From NCBI GenBank assembly GCA_963726295.1, contig CAVSBW010000001.1, positions 930,001 through 994,000 on the forward strand: a stretch of DNA of 64,000 nt, given 5' to 3'. Made by a program: the position numbers and the translations under genes. Position 1 is the stretch's first letter. Every line of letters starts with the position of its first letter. Under the pieces are notes generated by a model that saw only the letters and a program-made list of their open reading frames with translations, was not told the origin of the DNA and searched no databases. This document shows positions 24,722 to 34,128 of this stretch, piece by piece. The stretch comes from DASSQJ01 sp963726295 (GTDB lineage Bacteria; Actinomycetota; Actinomycetes; Actinomycetales; Dermatophilaceae).

Positions 24722-24723
24722 CG

Positions 24724-26499
24724 ATGAGCGCCGCCACCGACACCACGATGCTCCGCACCGCCGGCGAGCACACCCGCACCAAGCGGCTGTCGCCGGGGTC
24801 CACGGTGGTCAAGTGGGTCACCACCACCGACCACAAGGTCATCGGACACCTGTACTTCATCACCTCGTTCGTGTGGTTCGTGATCGCCGGCATCATGGCC
24901 CTGATCATCCGGGCGGAGCTGTTCGAGCCGGGGATCCAGATCGTCGACAACCCCGACCAGTACAACCAGCTGTTCACGATGCACGGCACGATCATGCTGC
25001 TGCTCTTCGCGACCCCGCTGTTCGCCGGGTTCGCGAACGCGCTGATGCCGCTGCAGATCGGCTCGCCGGACGTCGCGTTCCCACGGCTGAACATGTTCGC
25101 GTACTGGCTCTACCTCTTCGGCGGCATCATCGCCGGCGCCGGCTTCCTCACCCCCGGGGGTGCGGCCGCCTTCGGCTGGTTCGCCTACGCCCCGCTCTCG
25201 GACGCCACGTACTCGCCGGGGCTCGGTGGCGACCTCTGGGTCTTCGGCCTCGCCCTCGCCGGGTTCGGCACCATCCTCGGTGGCGTCAACTTCATCACGA
25301 CCATCCTCACGATGCGCGCGCCCGGCATGACGATGTTCCGGATGCCGGTGTTCACCTGGACCGTGCTCATCACCTCGATCCTCGTGCTGCTCATCTTCCC
25401 GGCGCTGGCCGCGGCCCTGTTCGCGCTCGGTGCCGACCGCCGCTTCGACGCCCAGATCTTCCCGGCGGAGAGCGGCGGCCCGATCATGTGGCAGCACATC
25501 TTCTGGTTCTTCGGCCACCCCGAGGTCTACGTCATCGCCCTGCCCTTCTTCGGGATCATCTCCGAGGTCATCCCGGTGTTCTCGCGCAAGCCGGTCTTCG
25601 GCTACAAGACCCTCGTCTACGCGACGATCGCCATCGCCGCCCTCTCGGTGAGCGTGTGGGCCCACCACATGTACGTCACCGGCCAGGTGCTGCTGCCGTT
25701 CTTCGCGATCATGACGATGCTCATCGCGGTCCCGACAGGCGTGAAGATCTTCAACTGGATCGGCACGATGTGGGGCGGGAAGCTGTCCTTCGAGACGCCG
25801 ATGCTGTGGGTCCTCGGCTTCCTCGTGACCTTCCTCTTCGGCGGCCTGACCGGCGTCATCCTGGCCAGCCCCGCCCTGGACTTCCAGCTGTCCGACAGCT
25901 ACTTCGTCGTGGCGCACTTCCACTACGTCGTCTTCGGCACGGTCGTGTTCGCGATGTTCGCCGGCTTCTACTTCTGGTGGCCCAAGCTCACCGGGCGGAT
26001 GCTCAACGAGAAGCTCGGGAAGCTGCACTTCTGGCTGTTGTTCATCGGCTTCCACACGACGTTCTTCGTCCAGCACATCCTCGGCATGCAGGGCATGCCG
26101 CGCCGCTACGCCGACTACCTGCCCGAGGACGGCTTCACCCTCGGCAACCAGATCTCCACGATCGGTGCCTTCCTCCTCGCGAGCTCGACGTTGCCGTTCC
26201 TCTACAACGTCTACACGACGTGGAAGAACGCGCCGCTCGTCGAGACCGACGACCCGTGGGGCTACGGCGCGTCGCTCGAGTGGGCGACCTCGTGCCCGCC
26301 GCCGCGGCACAACTTCGACTCCATCCCGCGGATCCGGTCCGAGCGCCCGGCCTTCGACCTGCACCACCCCGAGGTCGCGCCGGCCGGCGTCCACGACGCG
26401 CAGCGGACCAAGGACAGCGCACTGGTGTCTGCCCTCGGCCCGGCCGACCTGCACGACGCCGGCTTCGTCGACGGCACCGACGAGAACACGGAGGCCTGA
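24724..26499 (+). CDS. ctaD: Cytochrome c oxidase subunit I
   Basis: 591 aa, twelve predicted membrane helices. Haem-copper ligand regions are visible: MHGTIMLLLF (low-spin haem His), WFFGHPEVYV (CuB His and Tyr), WAHHMY, and HFHYVVFG (haem a and a3 His). It reduces O2 and pumps protons as the aa3 core. A polar ~70-residue C-terminal tail is typical in actinobacteria. It begins 2 nt after ctaC. Confidence 0.97.
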   Translation: MSAATDTTMLRTAGEHTRTKRLSPGSTVVKWVTTTDHKVIGHLYFITSFVWFVIAGIMALIIRAELFEPGIQIVDNPDQYNQLFTMHGTIMLLLFATPLFAGFANALMPLQIGSPDVAFPRLNMFAYWLYLFGGIIAGAGFLTPGGAAAFGWFAYAPLSDATYSPGLGGDLWVFGLALAGFGTILGGVNFITTILTMRAPGMTMFRMPVFTWTVLITSILVLLIFPALAAALFALGADRRFDAQIFPAESGGPIMWQHIFWFFGHPEVYVIALPFFGIISEVIPVFSRKPVFGYKTLVYATIAIAALSVSVWAHHMYVTGQVLLPFFAIMTMLIAVPTGVKIFNWIGTMWGGKLSFETPMLWVLGFLVTFLFGGLTGVILASPALDFQLSDSYFVVAHFHYVVFGTVVFAMFAGFYFWWPKLTGRMLNEKLGKLHFWLLFIGFHTTFFVQHILGMQGMPRRYADYLPEDGFTLGNQISTIGAFLLASSTLPFLYNVYTTWKNAPLVETDDPWGYGASLEWATSCPPPRHNFDSIPRIRSERPAFDLHHPEVAPAGVHDAQRTKDSALVSALGPADLHDAGFVDGTDENTEA

Positions 26500-26501
26500 G
26501 C

Positions 26502-26915
26502 ATGCTCGCGATGGAGCGGGTGAGCAGCCTGGTCGGGGTCTTCGGCTTCACGATGGCCGCGATCTACGGCACGTGGACGAGCTCGACGGCGCTGGGCACG
26601 GAGTGGGTCGGCCTGATCGGGCTCATCCTCGGCGGCCTCCTCGGGTTCATGATCGCCTGGTACCTGCGGATGACCCGCCGGCGGCTCGAGACCGACCCGT
26701 CCGACGACCCGCTCGGCGACATCGAGGAGATCCAGGGCGAGTACGGCTTCTTCAGCCCGCACAGCTGGTGGCCGCTGTTCCTGGCCGCGTCCGCCGCCGT
26801 GATGTTCCTGGGCCTGGCCGTCGGCTGGTGGCTGTTCATCATCGGCGCGTTCTTCGCCGTCCCGGCCCTCGTCGGATGGACCTTCGAGTACTGGAAGGGC
26901 GAGCACGCGCTCTGA
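26502..26915 (+). CDS. ctaF: Cytochrome c oxidase subunit IV, actinobacterial type
   Basis: 137 aa with hydrophobic segments at about 8-25, 30-50, 85-103 and 107-125. A conserved loop DIEEIQGEYGFFSPHSWWPL lies between the pairs. This matches CtaF, the small subunit found in actinobacterial aa3 oxidase. ATG 26502 lies 2 nt after ctaD, so it belongs to the same operon. Confidence 0.92.
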   Translation: MLAMERVSSLVGVFGFTMAAIYGTWTSSTALGTEWVGLIGLILGGLLGFMIAWYLRMTRRRLETDPSDDPLGDIEEIQGEYGFFSPHSWWPLFLAASAAVMFLGLAVGWWLFIIGAFFAVPALVGWTFEYWKGEHAL

Positions 26916-26935
26916 CCTCGTCGCGCCGGCGGGCG

Positions 26936-27307
26936 TCAGCCCCAACCCAGCTCGTGGAGGGCACGATCGTCGATGCCGAAGTGGTGGGCGATCTCGTGCA
27001 CGACCGTCACCGCGATCTCCTCGGTGAGCTCGTCGTCGTCGGCGCACATCCGGGTGAGCGGACCGCGGAAGAGCACGATCCGGTCGGGTAGCGCACCTGC
27101 GGCCCAGGCGTCGCCGCGCTCGGTGAGCGGCACGCCCTCGTAGACACCTAGTAGGTCGGGGTCGTCGGCGGGCGGTTCGTCCTCGACGAGGAAGACGACG
27201 TTGTCGAGCATCGCCATGAGCTCCTCGGGGACGCCGTCGAGGGCGTCCTCGACGCGGACGTCGAACTCGGCGGCGGTGAGGGGCTCCACGCGCTCAGCCT
27301 GCCGCAT
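26936..27307 (-). CDS. Zincin-like metallopeptidase family protein
   Basis: 123 aa. The C-terminal motif VVHEIAHHFGID (His104, Glu105, His108) is a short HExxH zincin, as in the DUF1025/Zincin_1 family. An acidic N-terminal half (FDVRVEDALDGVPEEL) is typical too. There is no signal peptide. The substrate is unknown. It is convergent with ctaF, 20 bp apart. An in-frame GTG six codons into the gene is an alternative start. Confidence 0.87.
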   Translation of the reverse strand: MRQAERVEPLTAAEFDVRVEDALDGVPEELMAMLDNVVFLVEDEPPADDPDLLGVYEGVPLTERGDAWAAGALPDRIVLFRGPLTRMCADDDELTEEIAVTVVHEIAHHFGIDDRALHELGWG

Positions 27308-27328
27308 CCGGCCGAGGGCCCACGAGGG

Positions 27329-28744
27329 TCAGTCCGGTGGGACGAGCGAGGCGAGGGCCGCCCAGCCGAGCGGCTCGCCGTTCCACCTCGCCGTGGCCCT
27401 GCCCTCCGCGCACCGCAGCCGCAGCGCGTGAGGGGTGCCGACGGCCACGACGACTGCCTCGAAGACACCGGGCGCGGTCCAGCCGCCGGACGCCACCCAC
27501 GGCGCACCCGGGGGCGGGGACCAGGTGCCGTCCGCGCAGGGCAGCTCGAGTCGGGCGTCGTCCTCGTGAACCGTCAGCAGCCACCTGCCGGAGGGGGCCG
27601 GGGCGACCTCGACGCGGTGCAGCGAGGGCACCTGCTCCGTGGGCGTGTGGTCGAAGACCCACGGGCCGTCGCCGGCGGGGCGCTCGGTGGTGCCCGGTGC
27701 CTCGAGCGCGGCCCGTGCCAGGGCCTCCTCGAGCGCGGTCCGCGCGGCCGGGTCGGTCGCGAGTGGGGCGTCGGCCAGCGCGGGCAGCAGCTCCTCCCAC
27801 ACGGCGTCGAGGGTCTCCTGCGTCCGGTCGGTGCACGAGGTGAGCGCCACGACGAGGTCGGCCTGCGGGACGACGACCGAGAACTGACCGTACGCGCCGT
27901 CGGCCCGCCAGGCGTCGTGCGTGCAGCGCCACACCTGGTAGCCGTACCCCTGCTGCCAGTCGGTCGTCTCCGGGTGGCGAGAGGTGTCGGTGTGGACGGT
28001 CATCATCCGCCCGGTCCATCCCTCGGGCAGGAGCCGACGGCCGCCGTGGACGCCGTCCCGCAGCAGGAGCTCGCCCAGCCGGGCGAGGGCGGTAGTGGGG
28101 ACGTGCAGGCCCGAGAAGCCGAGGTCGTAGCCCTCCACCTGCTGCCAGACGGCCAGCGGGACGCCCAGGGGATCGAGCAGCCGCGCGCGCAGGTAGTCGA
28201 GCAGCCGCCGCCCGCTGCGGCGCTGCACCGCCAGCGCGGCAAGCAGCGTGGCGCCGTTGTGGTAGACGAACCAGCCCGGCTCCTCCTCGGGCTCGGTGGC
28301 GAGGAACGTCATCGGGAACGCCTCGGGTGACACACCACGCGACTCGAGGGTGTCGGTGCGGTGCCCCGTGCGCATCGCGAGCAGGTCGTGCAGGGTGAGC
28401 GCGCAGGCCCGGGGACCAGCCAGGTGCGCCGCCTCCGGGAACAGGTCGACCACCCGCTCGTCCAGGCGAAGCAGGCCCTCGTGAACGGCGAGCCCGACGG
28501 CGCACGCCGTGAAGGTCTTGCTCACCGAGTAGACCAGCTGCACCCCGTCGGGGCGATACGGGGCCCACCACCCGTCCGCCACGACGCGGCCGTGCCGGAT
28601 CACCGTCAGGCTGTGCGGCTCGAGCCCTCCGGCCTCCCAGCGCCGGACGAGGCGCACCAGCGCCCCCGACGGCACGCCCTGCTCCTCGGGTGTGCTCCGG
28701 GGTAGCGGGGCGACGTCCTCGGCAGTGGTGGCGCGGGTCGTCAC
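27329..28744 (-). CDS. Serine hydrolase, beta-lactamase class C family
   Basis: 471 aa. The SxxK active site is SVSK (Ser73, Lys76) and the second motif is YHN (Tyr161-Asn163). The C-terminal ~130 residues form a separate beta-rich domain seen in longer family members. There is no signal peptide, so it is probably cytoplasmic, acting as an esterase or peptidase rather than on antibiotics. GTG 28744 lies 6 nt after TAGGGT. It is divergent from the DUF167 gene. Confidence 0.87.
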   Translation of the reverse strand: MTTRATTAEDVAPLPRSTPEEQGVPSGALVRLVRRWEAGGLEPHSLTVIRHGRVVADGWWAPYRPDGVQLVYSVSKTFTACAVGLAVHEGLLRLDERVVDLFPEAAHLAGPRACALTLHDLLAMRTGHRTDTLESRGVSPEAFPMTFLATEPEEEPGWFVYHNGATLLAALAVQRRSGRRLLDYLRARLLDPLGVPLAVWQQVEGYDLGFSGLHVPTTALARLGELLLRDGVHGGRRLLPEGWTGRMMTVHTDTSRHPETTDWQQGYGYQVWRCTHDAWRADGAYGQFSVVVPQADLVVALTSCTDRTQETLDAVWEELLPALADAPLATDPAARTALEEALARAALEAPGTTERPAGDGPWVFDHTPTEQVPSLHRVEVAPAPSGRWLLTVHEDDARLELPCADGTWSPPPGAPWVASGGWTAPGVFEAVVVAVGTPHALRLRCAEGRATARWNGEPLGWAALASLVPPD

Positions 28745-28750
28745 CCCTCC

Positions 28751-28756
28751 ACCCTA
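28751..28756 (-). promoter_or_regulatory. -10 box TAGGGT of the serine hydrolase gene
   Basis: The box is 6 nt before GTG 28744. Confidence 0.5.
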
Positions 28757-28771
28757 GGACGGGGTGGCACC

Positions 28772-29053
28772 ATGGCGGCCGTGCGGATCACGGTGCGGGT
28801 GCGCCCCGGAGCCTCCAGGACGCGCGTGGGGGGCCGCTGGGGCGACGAAGAGGTGCTGGCGGTGTCCGTGGGCGCCCGCCCTGTCGACGGGGCCGCCACG
28901 GCCGCTGTGTGCGACGCGGTGGCCGACGCCTTCGGGGTCCGTCCCCGGCGCGTCAGCGTGGTGGCGGGGGAGAGGTCGCGCACCAAGGTGCTCGAGGTGG
29001 ACGTCGACGACGCCGCTGGGCGTCGCCTTCTCCTGGCGCTGCTGGACGGCTGA
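28772..29053 (+). CDS. DUF167 family protein (YggU-like)
   Basis: 93 aa. The sequence VRVRPGASRTRVGG near the start, LAVSVGARPVDGAAT in the middle (family: KVTAPPVDGKAN) and GERSRTKVLEV toward the end are the DUF167 blocks. The family is widespread and small, with no settled function. The gene is alone on its strand between two convergent or divergent genes. Confidence 0.85.
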   Translation: MAAVRITVRVRPGASRTRVGGRWGDEEVLAVSVGARPVDGAATAAVCDAVADAFGVRPRRVSVVAGERSRTKVLEVDVDDAAGRRLLLALLDG

Positions 29054-29091
29054 CCGCCGCCCGTCCCAGCCCGGGCCGACGACCGCCGGGG

Positions 29092-30837
29092 TCACTTGCG
29101 CTTCGCGGGCTCCGGCGCGGTGCCGATCTCCTGGAGCTCGTCGGCGTCGCCGGCCTCGATCGCCTCGGCCTCCTGGCCGTGGTGGTGGGCAGCGGCGAGC
29201 TCGGAAGGGGTGACCGGGTTGACGGCGTCCTGGTAGTAGAAGCGCGACAGCGCCGCCCGCACGCGGTCGACCCGCGAGCCGGGGCGGGCGACTCCGTTGG
29301 CGTCCAGCTCGCGAGCGGGCTCCAGGACGGCCACGGGGTCGTGCTGGACCAGGACCCACTGGTCCTCGGGCAGGAGGGCCTCGTGGCGCTCGAAGAAGCG
29401 GCCCTCGGGCGTGCGGATGATCGTGCCCGACTCACGTCCGTGCAGCACCGTCTCGCGGTCGCGACGCTGGAGCGACAGGCAGATCCGGCGGGTGACCCAG
29501 AAGGCGATCGGGGGCAGGACGAAGAGGCCGATGCGGAAGAACCAGGTGATGTCGTTGATCGACAACCCGAGCTTGATCGCCATGATGTCGTTGCCCGCGG
29601 CGAACATGAACACCGAGTAGGCCGTGATGCCGGCCATACCGATGCCGGTGCGCGTGGGGGCGTTGCGCGGGCGGTCGAGCAGGTGGTGCTCCCGCTCGTC
29701 CCGGGTCACGAACTTCTCGACGAAGGGATATATGCCGAGCACCGTGTAGACCAGGGGCAGCAGCACCAGCGCGCCGAGCGCGATGTTCAGCGACAGCGTG
29801 TACCCCCAGAACGTGAACTCCAGCCAGCCGGGCAGCAGCCGAAGGGCACCGTCGGCGAAGCCCATGTACCAGTCGGGTTGCGACCCCGCGGTGACGGGGG
29901 AGGGGTCGTACGGGCCGTAGCCCCAGATCGGGTTGATCTGCACGACCGCCGAGATGAGGGCGATGACGCCGAAGACGATGAAGAAGAACCCGCCCGCCTT
30001 GGCGGCGTACACCGGCATCACCGGGTAGCCGACGACGTTGGTGTTCGTGCGGCCGGGGCCGGGGAACTGGGTGTGCTTCTGCAGGAAGACGAGCCCGATG
30101 TGTGCCGTGAACAGGCCGATCAGGATGGCCGGGATCAGCAGCACGTGGGCGGAGTACAGGCGCGGGATGATCATCTCGCCCGGGAACGGCCCGCCGAAGA
30201 TCGCGAAGACGAGGTAGGACCCGATGACCGGCGCGGTCTGGATGAATCCCTCCATGGCCCGCAGGCCCGTGCCCGACAGCAGGTCGTCGGGAAGGGAGTA
30301 GCCGGCGAAACCCTCGATGATGGCGAGCAGGGCGAGCACCGAGCCGATGACCCAGTTGATCTCGCGCGGCTTGCGGAACGCACCGGTGAAGAACACCCGG
30401 AACATGTGGACCGTGAGTCCCACGATGAAGATCAGCGCGGCCCAGTGGTGGATCTGGCGGATGATCAGGCCGCCCTTGATGTCGAAGGAGATGTTGAGGG
30501 TCGAGGCGTAGGCCTCGGACATCTCGACACCGCGCAACGGCACGTAGGAGCCGTCGTACACCGTCTGGCCGGCGCTCGGGATGAACCAGAAGGTGAGGAA
30601 GGCTCCCGTGAGCAGGCAGATGATCATCGAGTACATCGCGATCTCGCCGAGCAGGAACGACCAGTGGTCGGGGAAGACCTTCTTCATGAGGTAGCCGACC
30701 GGCTTGGCCGCGCCGGTGCGGTCGTCGACCCAGCCGGCCAGGCCGCCGACGCGGCGGGCCACCCCCGACGGGGGCGTGGTGGCCGGTTCGTCGTCGTCGC
30801 GCAGGTGGTCCGCGGGTCGCTCGGCGGTCGTGCTCAT
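29092..30837 (-). CDS. qcrB: Menaquinol-cytochrome c reductase cytochrome b subunit
   Basis: 581 aa. Eight or so membrane helices hold the two b-haems. The Qo-site motif is PDWYMGF (PEWY-like, with Asp), and a long polar C-terminal region typical of actinobacterial QcrB follows. It oxidises menaquinol in the bcc complex that pairs with aa3. ATG 30837 begins 1 nt after the qcrA stop. An upstream GTG 30846 in the same frame would overlap qcrA. Confidence 0.95.
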   Translation of the reverse strand: MSTTAERPADHLRDDDEPATTPPSGVARRVGGLAGWVDDRTGAAKPVGYLMKKVFPDHWSFLLGEIAMYSMIICLLTGAFLTFWFIPSAGQTVYDGSYVPLRGVEMSEAYASTLNISFDIKGGLIIRQIHHWAALIFIVGLTVHMFRVFFTGAFRKPREINWVIGSVLALLAIIEGFAGYSLPDDLLSGTGLRAMEGFIQTAPVIGSYLVFAIFGGPFPGEMIIPRLYSAHVLLIPAILIGLFTAHIGLVFLQKHTQFPGPGRTNTNVVGYPVMPVYAAKAGGFFFIVFGVIALISAVVQINPIWGYGPYDPSPVTAGSQPDWYMGFADGALRLLPGWLEFTFWGYTLSLNIALGALVLLPLVYTVLGIYPFVEKFVTRDEREHHLLDRPRNAPTRTGIGMAGITAYSVFMFAAGNDIMAIKLGLSINDITWFFRIGLFVLPPIAFWVTRRICLSLQRRDRETVLHGRESGTIIRTPEGRFFERHEALLPEDQWVLVQHDPVAVLEPARELDANGVARPGSRVDRVRAALSRFYYQDAVNPVTPSELAAAHHHGQEAEAIEAGDADELQEIGTAPEPAKRK

Positions 30838-30838
30838 C

Positions 30839-31984
30839 TCAGCCACGCTCCCAGAAGCTCGGACCGATCGCTTCGGCGAACGGCGCTGCGGAGACGAGGT
30901 AGCCCTCGTCGTCGACCGTGATCTTCAATTGTGGCAGGGATCGCTTCGCCGGCCCGAAGATCACCTTGCAATCCTGGGTCACGTCGAAGGTCGACTGGTG
31001 GCAGGGGCACAGCAGGTGGTGCGTCTGCTGCTCGTAGAGGCCGACCGGGCAGCCGACGTGCGTGCAGATCTTGGAGTAGGCGACGATCCCCTCGTGGCCC
31101 CAGTCGAGCTCCTTCTGCGACTGGATCACGTCGGGGTCGAGCCGTAGGAGGAGCACGGCGGCCTTCGCCTTCTCCTCGAGGAGGTCCTCGGCCCCGCCCT
31201 CGTGGGTCTCCGGGTCGGGCAGCAGGCCCTCGGGCATGACGTGGAACACCGACCCGAGGGTGACGTCGGTCGCCTTGATCGGCGTGTTCTCGGGGTCACG
31301 CATCAGGCGCATCGGCTTGAAGGTCGGCTCCTCGCCCGGACCGCTGGGACCGCCGTTCCACCAGGTGGTCGAGAGCGCCTTCTGGGGCATCGGGCCGAGC
31401 GAGCCCGCCACCTGGAGCACGATCGGCACCGCGAACAGGCCGAGGGCGCCGCCGAGGCTGTACTTGATGAGCGGCCGACGGGTGACCTGCGAGCTCTTGC
31501 CACCCCCGGCGAGCTCGTCGACGACCCGCTGCCGGGAGTCGTCGGTGGCGCGCAAGGGGTGGCGCTCCTCGACGACGTCGGTGTCGGGCATGAGGGTCTT
31601 GGCCCAGTGCACCGCACCGAGCCCGATGCCGAGCAGAGAGAGTGCGAGCGTGATGCCGAGGGCGAAGTTGGAGGCGCTCGTGGTGCCGACGCCGGGCACG
31701 TAGACCGTCTGGTTGATGTCGACCGCGAAGTACAGGACGATGAACAGCAGCGTGCCGAGGATGGAGATGCCGAACAGGGTGGCGACCTGCTTCTCGGCGC
31801 GCTCGGCGGCCTCCTCGTGGAGGTCGGACATGCGCGGCACGTGGTGGGGCAGACCGGGGTTGGTGAACCGGTCGGGGAGACCGCCCTCACCGACGACGTG
31901 GCCCTGGTCGAGGCGCACGGCCGTTCCGTGCCCCTCGGCGGGCGTCACCTCGGTGCCGGGGTTCGGGGTGTCCTGGTCGTTCAT
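30839..31984 (-). CDS. qcrA: Menaquinol-cytochrome c reductase Rieske iron-sulfur subunit
   Basis: 381 aa. Three predicted membrane helices lie between about 85 and 220, an actinobacterial feature; most Rieske proteins have one. The [2Fe-2S] ligands are in CTHVGC (Cys307, His309) and CPCH (Cys326, His329), with Cys312-Cys328 as the likely disulfide. It sits between qcrC and qcrB in the ctaE-qcrCAB operon. Confidence 0.95.
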   Translation of the reverse strand: MNDQDTPNPGTEVTPAEGHGTAVRLDQGHVVGEGGLPDRFTNPGLPHHVPRMSDLHEEAAERAEKQVATLFGISILGTLLFIVLYFAVDINQTVYVPGVGTTSASNFALGITLALSLLGIGLGAVHWAKTLMPDTDVVEERHPLRATDDSRQRVVDELAGGGKSSQVTRRPLIKYSLGGALGLFAVPIVLQVAGSLGPMPQKALSTTWWNGGPSGPGEEPTFKPMRLMRDPENTPIKATDVTLGSVFHVMPEGLLPDPETHEGGAEDLLEEKAKAAVLLLRLDPDVIQSQKELDWGHEGIVAYSKICTHVGCPVGLYEQQTHHLLCPCHQSTFDVTQDCKVIFGPAKRSLPQLKITVDDEGYLVSAAPFAEAIGPSFWERG

Positions 31985-32026
31985 CGGGTGCCGATCTCTC
32001 GCGGTGGTCGGTGGTGACGGTCGGGG

Positions 32027-32842
32027 TCAGGCGGCCTTCGAGCCGAGCCAGACGGCGGCGGCGACGAGGAGGCCGAGGCCGAACACCCAGGCGAAGAGCC
32101 CTTCGGTGACCGGCCCGAGCGAGCCGAGGGTCATGCCGCCGGGGCTCTCCTGGGTGTTGATGGCGTCGAGGAACGCGATGATGTCGCGCTTGTTCTCGGG
32201 GGTGATGTTGGTGTCGTTGAAGACCGGCATGTTCTGCGGCCCGGTGACCATGGCCTCGTAGATGTGGGTGGCCGACGTGTTGGCGCTGATCCCGGGGGCG
32301 TACTTGCCGCGGGTGAGCGCGCCGCCCGAGGCCGCGAAGTTGTGGCACATGGCGCAGTTGACGCGGAACAGCTCGCCGCCGGCGGCGATGTCACCCTTGG
32401 TGGCGTCGACGGCCTCCTCGCTGGGCACCTCCGGGCCGGGGGCCAGCGAGGCGATGTACGCGCCGATCTTCGCGATGTCCTCGTCCGAGAACATCATCTG
32501 GCTGCTGGCCGCCGCCTGGACACCGGGCTGGGTCATCGGCATCCGGCCGGTGCCCATCTGGAAGTCGACCGCGGCCGCCCCGACGCCCGCCAGCGGCGGG
32601 CCGGCGATGGTGTCGCCGTTGCCCGTGTCGCGACCCTCGGCGTTGAGCCCGTGGCACGACGAGCAGTTGGCGCGGAAGAGGTTCTGCCCCTCCTGCACCG
32701 AGTCGGCGGTGGCCGCGGTGGTCGTGGCGTCGGCCGGCTTTGGGGCGACGACGGCGTACAGGGCGCCGGTGAGGAGCAGCCCGAGCATGATGAGGACGGC
32801 GATCGCCGCGGGGTGTCGGCGCCGGGCGGCCAGTGCGTTCAC
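32027..32842 (-). CDS. qcrC: Menaquinol-cytochrome c reductase di-haem cytochrome c subunit
   Basis: 271 aa. An N-terminal signal-anchor (about 11-33), two haem c motifs CSSCH (60-64) and CAMCH (163-167) and a C-terminal membrane helix (~245-265) are seen. The two haems replace the soluble cytochrome c missing from these bacteria and pass electrons directly to CuA. GTG 32842 follows an AGGA ribosome site. Confidence 0.95.
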   Translation of the reverse strand: MNALAARRRHPAAIAVLIMLGLLLTGALYAVVAPKPADATTTAATADSVQEGQNLFRANCSSCHGLNAEGRDTGNGDTIAGPPLAGVGAAAVDFQMGTGRMPMTQPGVQAAASSQMMFSDEDIAKIGAYIASLAPGPEVPSEEAVDATKGDIAAGGELFRVNCAMCHNFAASGGALTRGKYAPGISANTSATHIYEAMVTGPQNMPVFNDTNITPENKRDIIAFLDAINTQESPGGMTLGSLGPVTEGLFAWVFGLGLLVAAAVWLGSKAA

Positions 32843-32892
32843 GAGCGTGTTCCTGTCGTCATCTGCGGGGTGCTGTCCGGTTGTCGGAGAAC

Positions 32893-33561
32893 TTACTTCA
32901 AGACGTAGATCATGAGGAACAGGGCAATCCACACGACATCCACGAAGTGCCAGTAGTAGGAGGTGACGACGGCGCCGGTGGCCTGGGCGTGCGTGTACCG
33001 GCGGGTCGTGAACGTCCGGCCGATGATGAGGAGGAAGGCGATGAGGCCGCCGGTGACGTGGAGGCCGTGGAACCCGGTGGCGAGGTAGAAGATCGAGCCG
33101 TAAGAGTCGGAGGAGAGCGTGACGCCCTCGCTGACGAGCGTCGCGTACTCCAGGACCTGCCCGGAGACGAAGACGGCGCCGAACGCGTAGGTGAGCACGT
33201 ACCACTCGCGCATTCCCCACGAGCTGACCTTGAGCATCGACGTGCCGGCCGGGCGGGCGACGACGCCCTTCTCGGCCTGCAGCACACCGAGCTGGCACCA
33301 CACCGACGAGACCACGAGGATGATGGTGTTTCCCAGCGCGTACGGGACGTTGAGCTCGGCGGTGTGCTCGGCCCACAGGTCGGGCAGGTGGCCGCGGAGC
33401 GTGAAGTAGAAGGCGAACAGCGCCGCGAAGAACATCAGTTCGCTCGAGAGCCACACCATCGTGCCCACGGCGACCAGGTTCGGCCGGGTCGCGGGGCCCT
33501 GGCCGGGGATCGAGGGAACCGGGCCCGCGTGCCTGACCGAGGGGGATGCAGAAGTCGCCAC
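32893..33561 (-). CDS. ctaE: Cytochrome c oxidase subunit III
   Basis: 222 aa with five membrane helices; the conserved sequence WLSSELMFFAALFAFYF starts the first, and GFHGLHVTGG and YYWHFVDVVW lie near the end. It stabilises subunit I in the aa3 oxidase. It opens the ctaE-qcrC-qcrA-qcrB operon. GTG 33561 is preferred since a CATAAT box lies 7 nt upstream; ATG 33570, in frame, overlaps that box. Confidence 0.94.
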   Translation of the reverse strand: MATSASPSVRHAGPVPSIPGQGPATRPNLVAVGTMVWLSSELMFFAALFAFYFTLRGHLPDLWAEHTAELNVPYALGNTIILVVSSVWCQLGVLQAEKGVVARPAGTSMLKVSSWGMREWYVLTYAFGAVFVSGQVLEYATLVSEGVTLSSDSYGSIFYLATGFHGLHVTGGLIAFLLIIGRTFTTRRYTHAQATGAVVTSYYWHFVDVVWIALFLMIYVLK

Positions 33562-33568
33562 GGACGGC

Positions 33569-33574
33569 ATTATG
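33569..33574 (-). promoter_or_regulatory. -10 box CATAAT of the ctaE-qcrCAB operon
   Basis: It is 7 nt before GTG 33561. It would drive the whole respiratory operon from a leaderless start. Confidence 0.4.
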
Positions 33575-33663
33575 CCGATATCCGGGCGATGGCGCTCCCA
33601 CGACCCCCCGAAACCCTCCACAAGCGGTGCGGGACAGGGGAGGGACGGGTTCGTGGCGGTCGC

Positions 33664-33669
33664 TACGAT
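33664..33669 (+). promoter_or_regulatory. -10 box TACGAT of the receiver-like gene
   Basis: The box is 7 nt before ATG 33677. Confidence 0.5.
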
Positions 33670-33676
33670 GCACCTC

Positions 33677-34123
33677 ATGAGTGAGCCCCGGGATTCCGCC
33701 GAGCACGCCACGACGAACGCCGCCGGCGTGCTCCGGGCTCGCGTCCTCCTCTACAGCGACGACGTCACGACCCGCGACGCCGTGCGCGCCGCGGCGGGTC
33801 GCCGGCCCGCCCGCGACGTCGAGATCAGCGGGTGGCTCGAGTGCGCCACCCCGGAGGCGGTGATCGAGGCGATGGACGCGGGCGGGTTCGACGTCGTGGT
33901 GCTCGACGGCGAGGCGGTCCCCATGGGCGGTCTCGGCCTGTGCCGCCAGCTGAAGAACGAGATCTTCGACTGCCCGCCCGTGCTCGTTCTCACCGGCCGC
34001 CCGCAGGACGGCTGGCTGGCCGGCTGGTCGCTCGCCGACGACGCCGTGCCGCACCCCCTCGACCCGATCCTCGTCGCGGAGGCCATCGCGAAGCTGGCCC
34101 GCGAGCGGGTCGCGGTCGGCTGA
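33677..34123 (+). CDS. Receiver-like (pseudo-response-regulator) protein
   Basis: 148 aa, a single domain with a short N-terminal tail. The fold resembles a response-regulator receiver: VLLYSDDV (acidic Asp28/Asp29), VVVLDGEA (Asp77 as phospho-acceptor) and LVLTGRP (Thr106). The fifth key residue, the Lys of the K-P motif, is His126 in VPHPLDP. No output domain is present. It ends 5 nt before trpD and is divergent from ctaE. It may bind partners without classic phosphotransfer. Confidence 0.78.
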   Translation: MSEPRDSAEHATTNAAGVLRARVLLYSDDVTTRDAVRAAAGRRPARDVEISGWLECATPEAVIEAMDAGGFDVVVLDGEAVPMGGLGLCRQLKNEIFDCPPVLVLTGRPQDGWLAGWSLADDAVPHPLDPILVAEAIAKLARERVAVG

Positions 34124-34128
34124 GCGGC

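Noticed and set aside
27329..28744. Beta-lactam resistance gene
   Set aside because: SxxK and YxN motifs are shared by many esterases and peptidases; no signal peptide is present, so periplasmic beta-lactamase activity is not supported.
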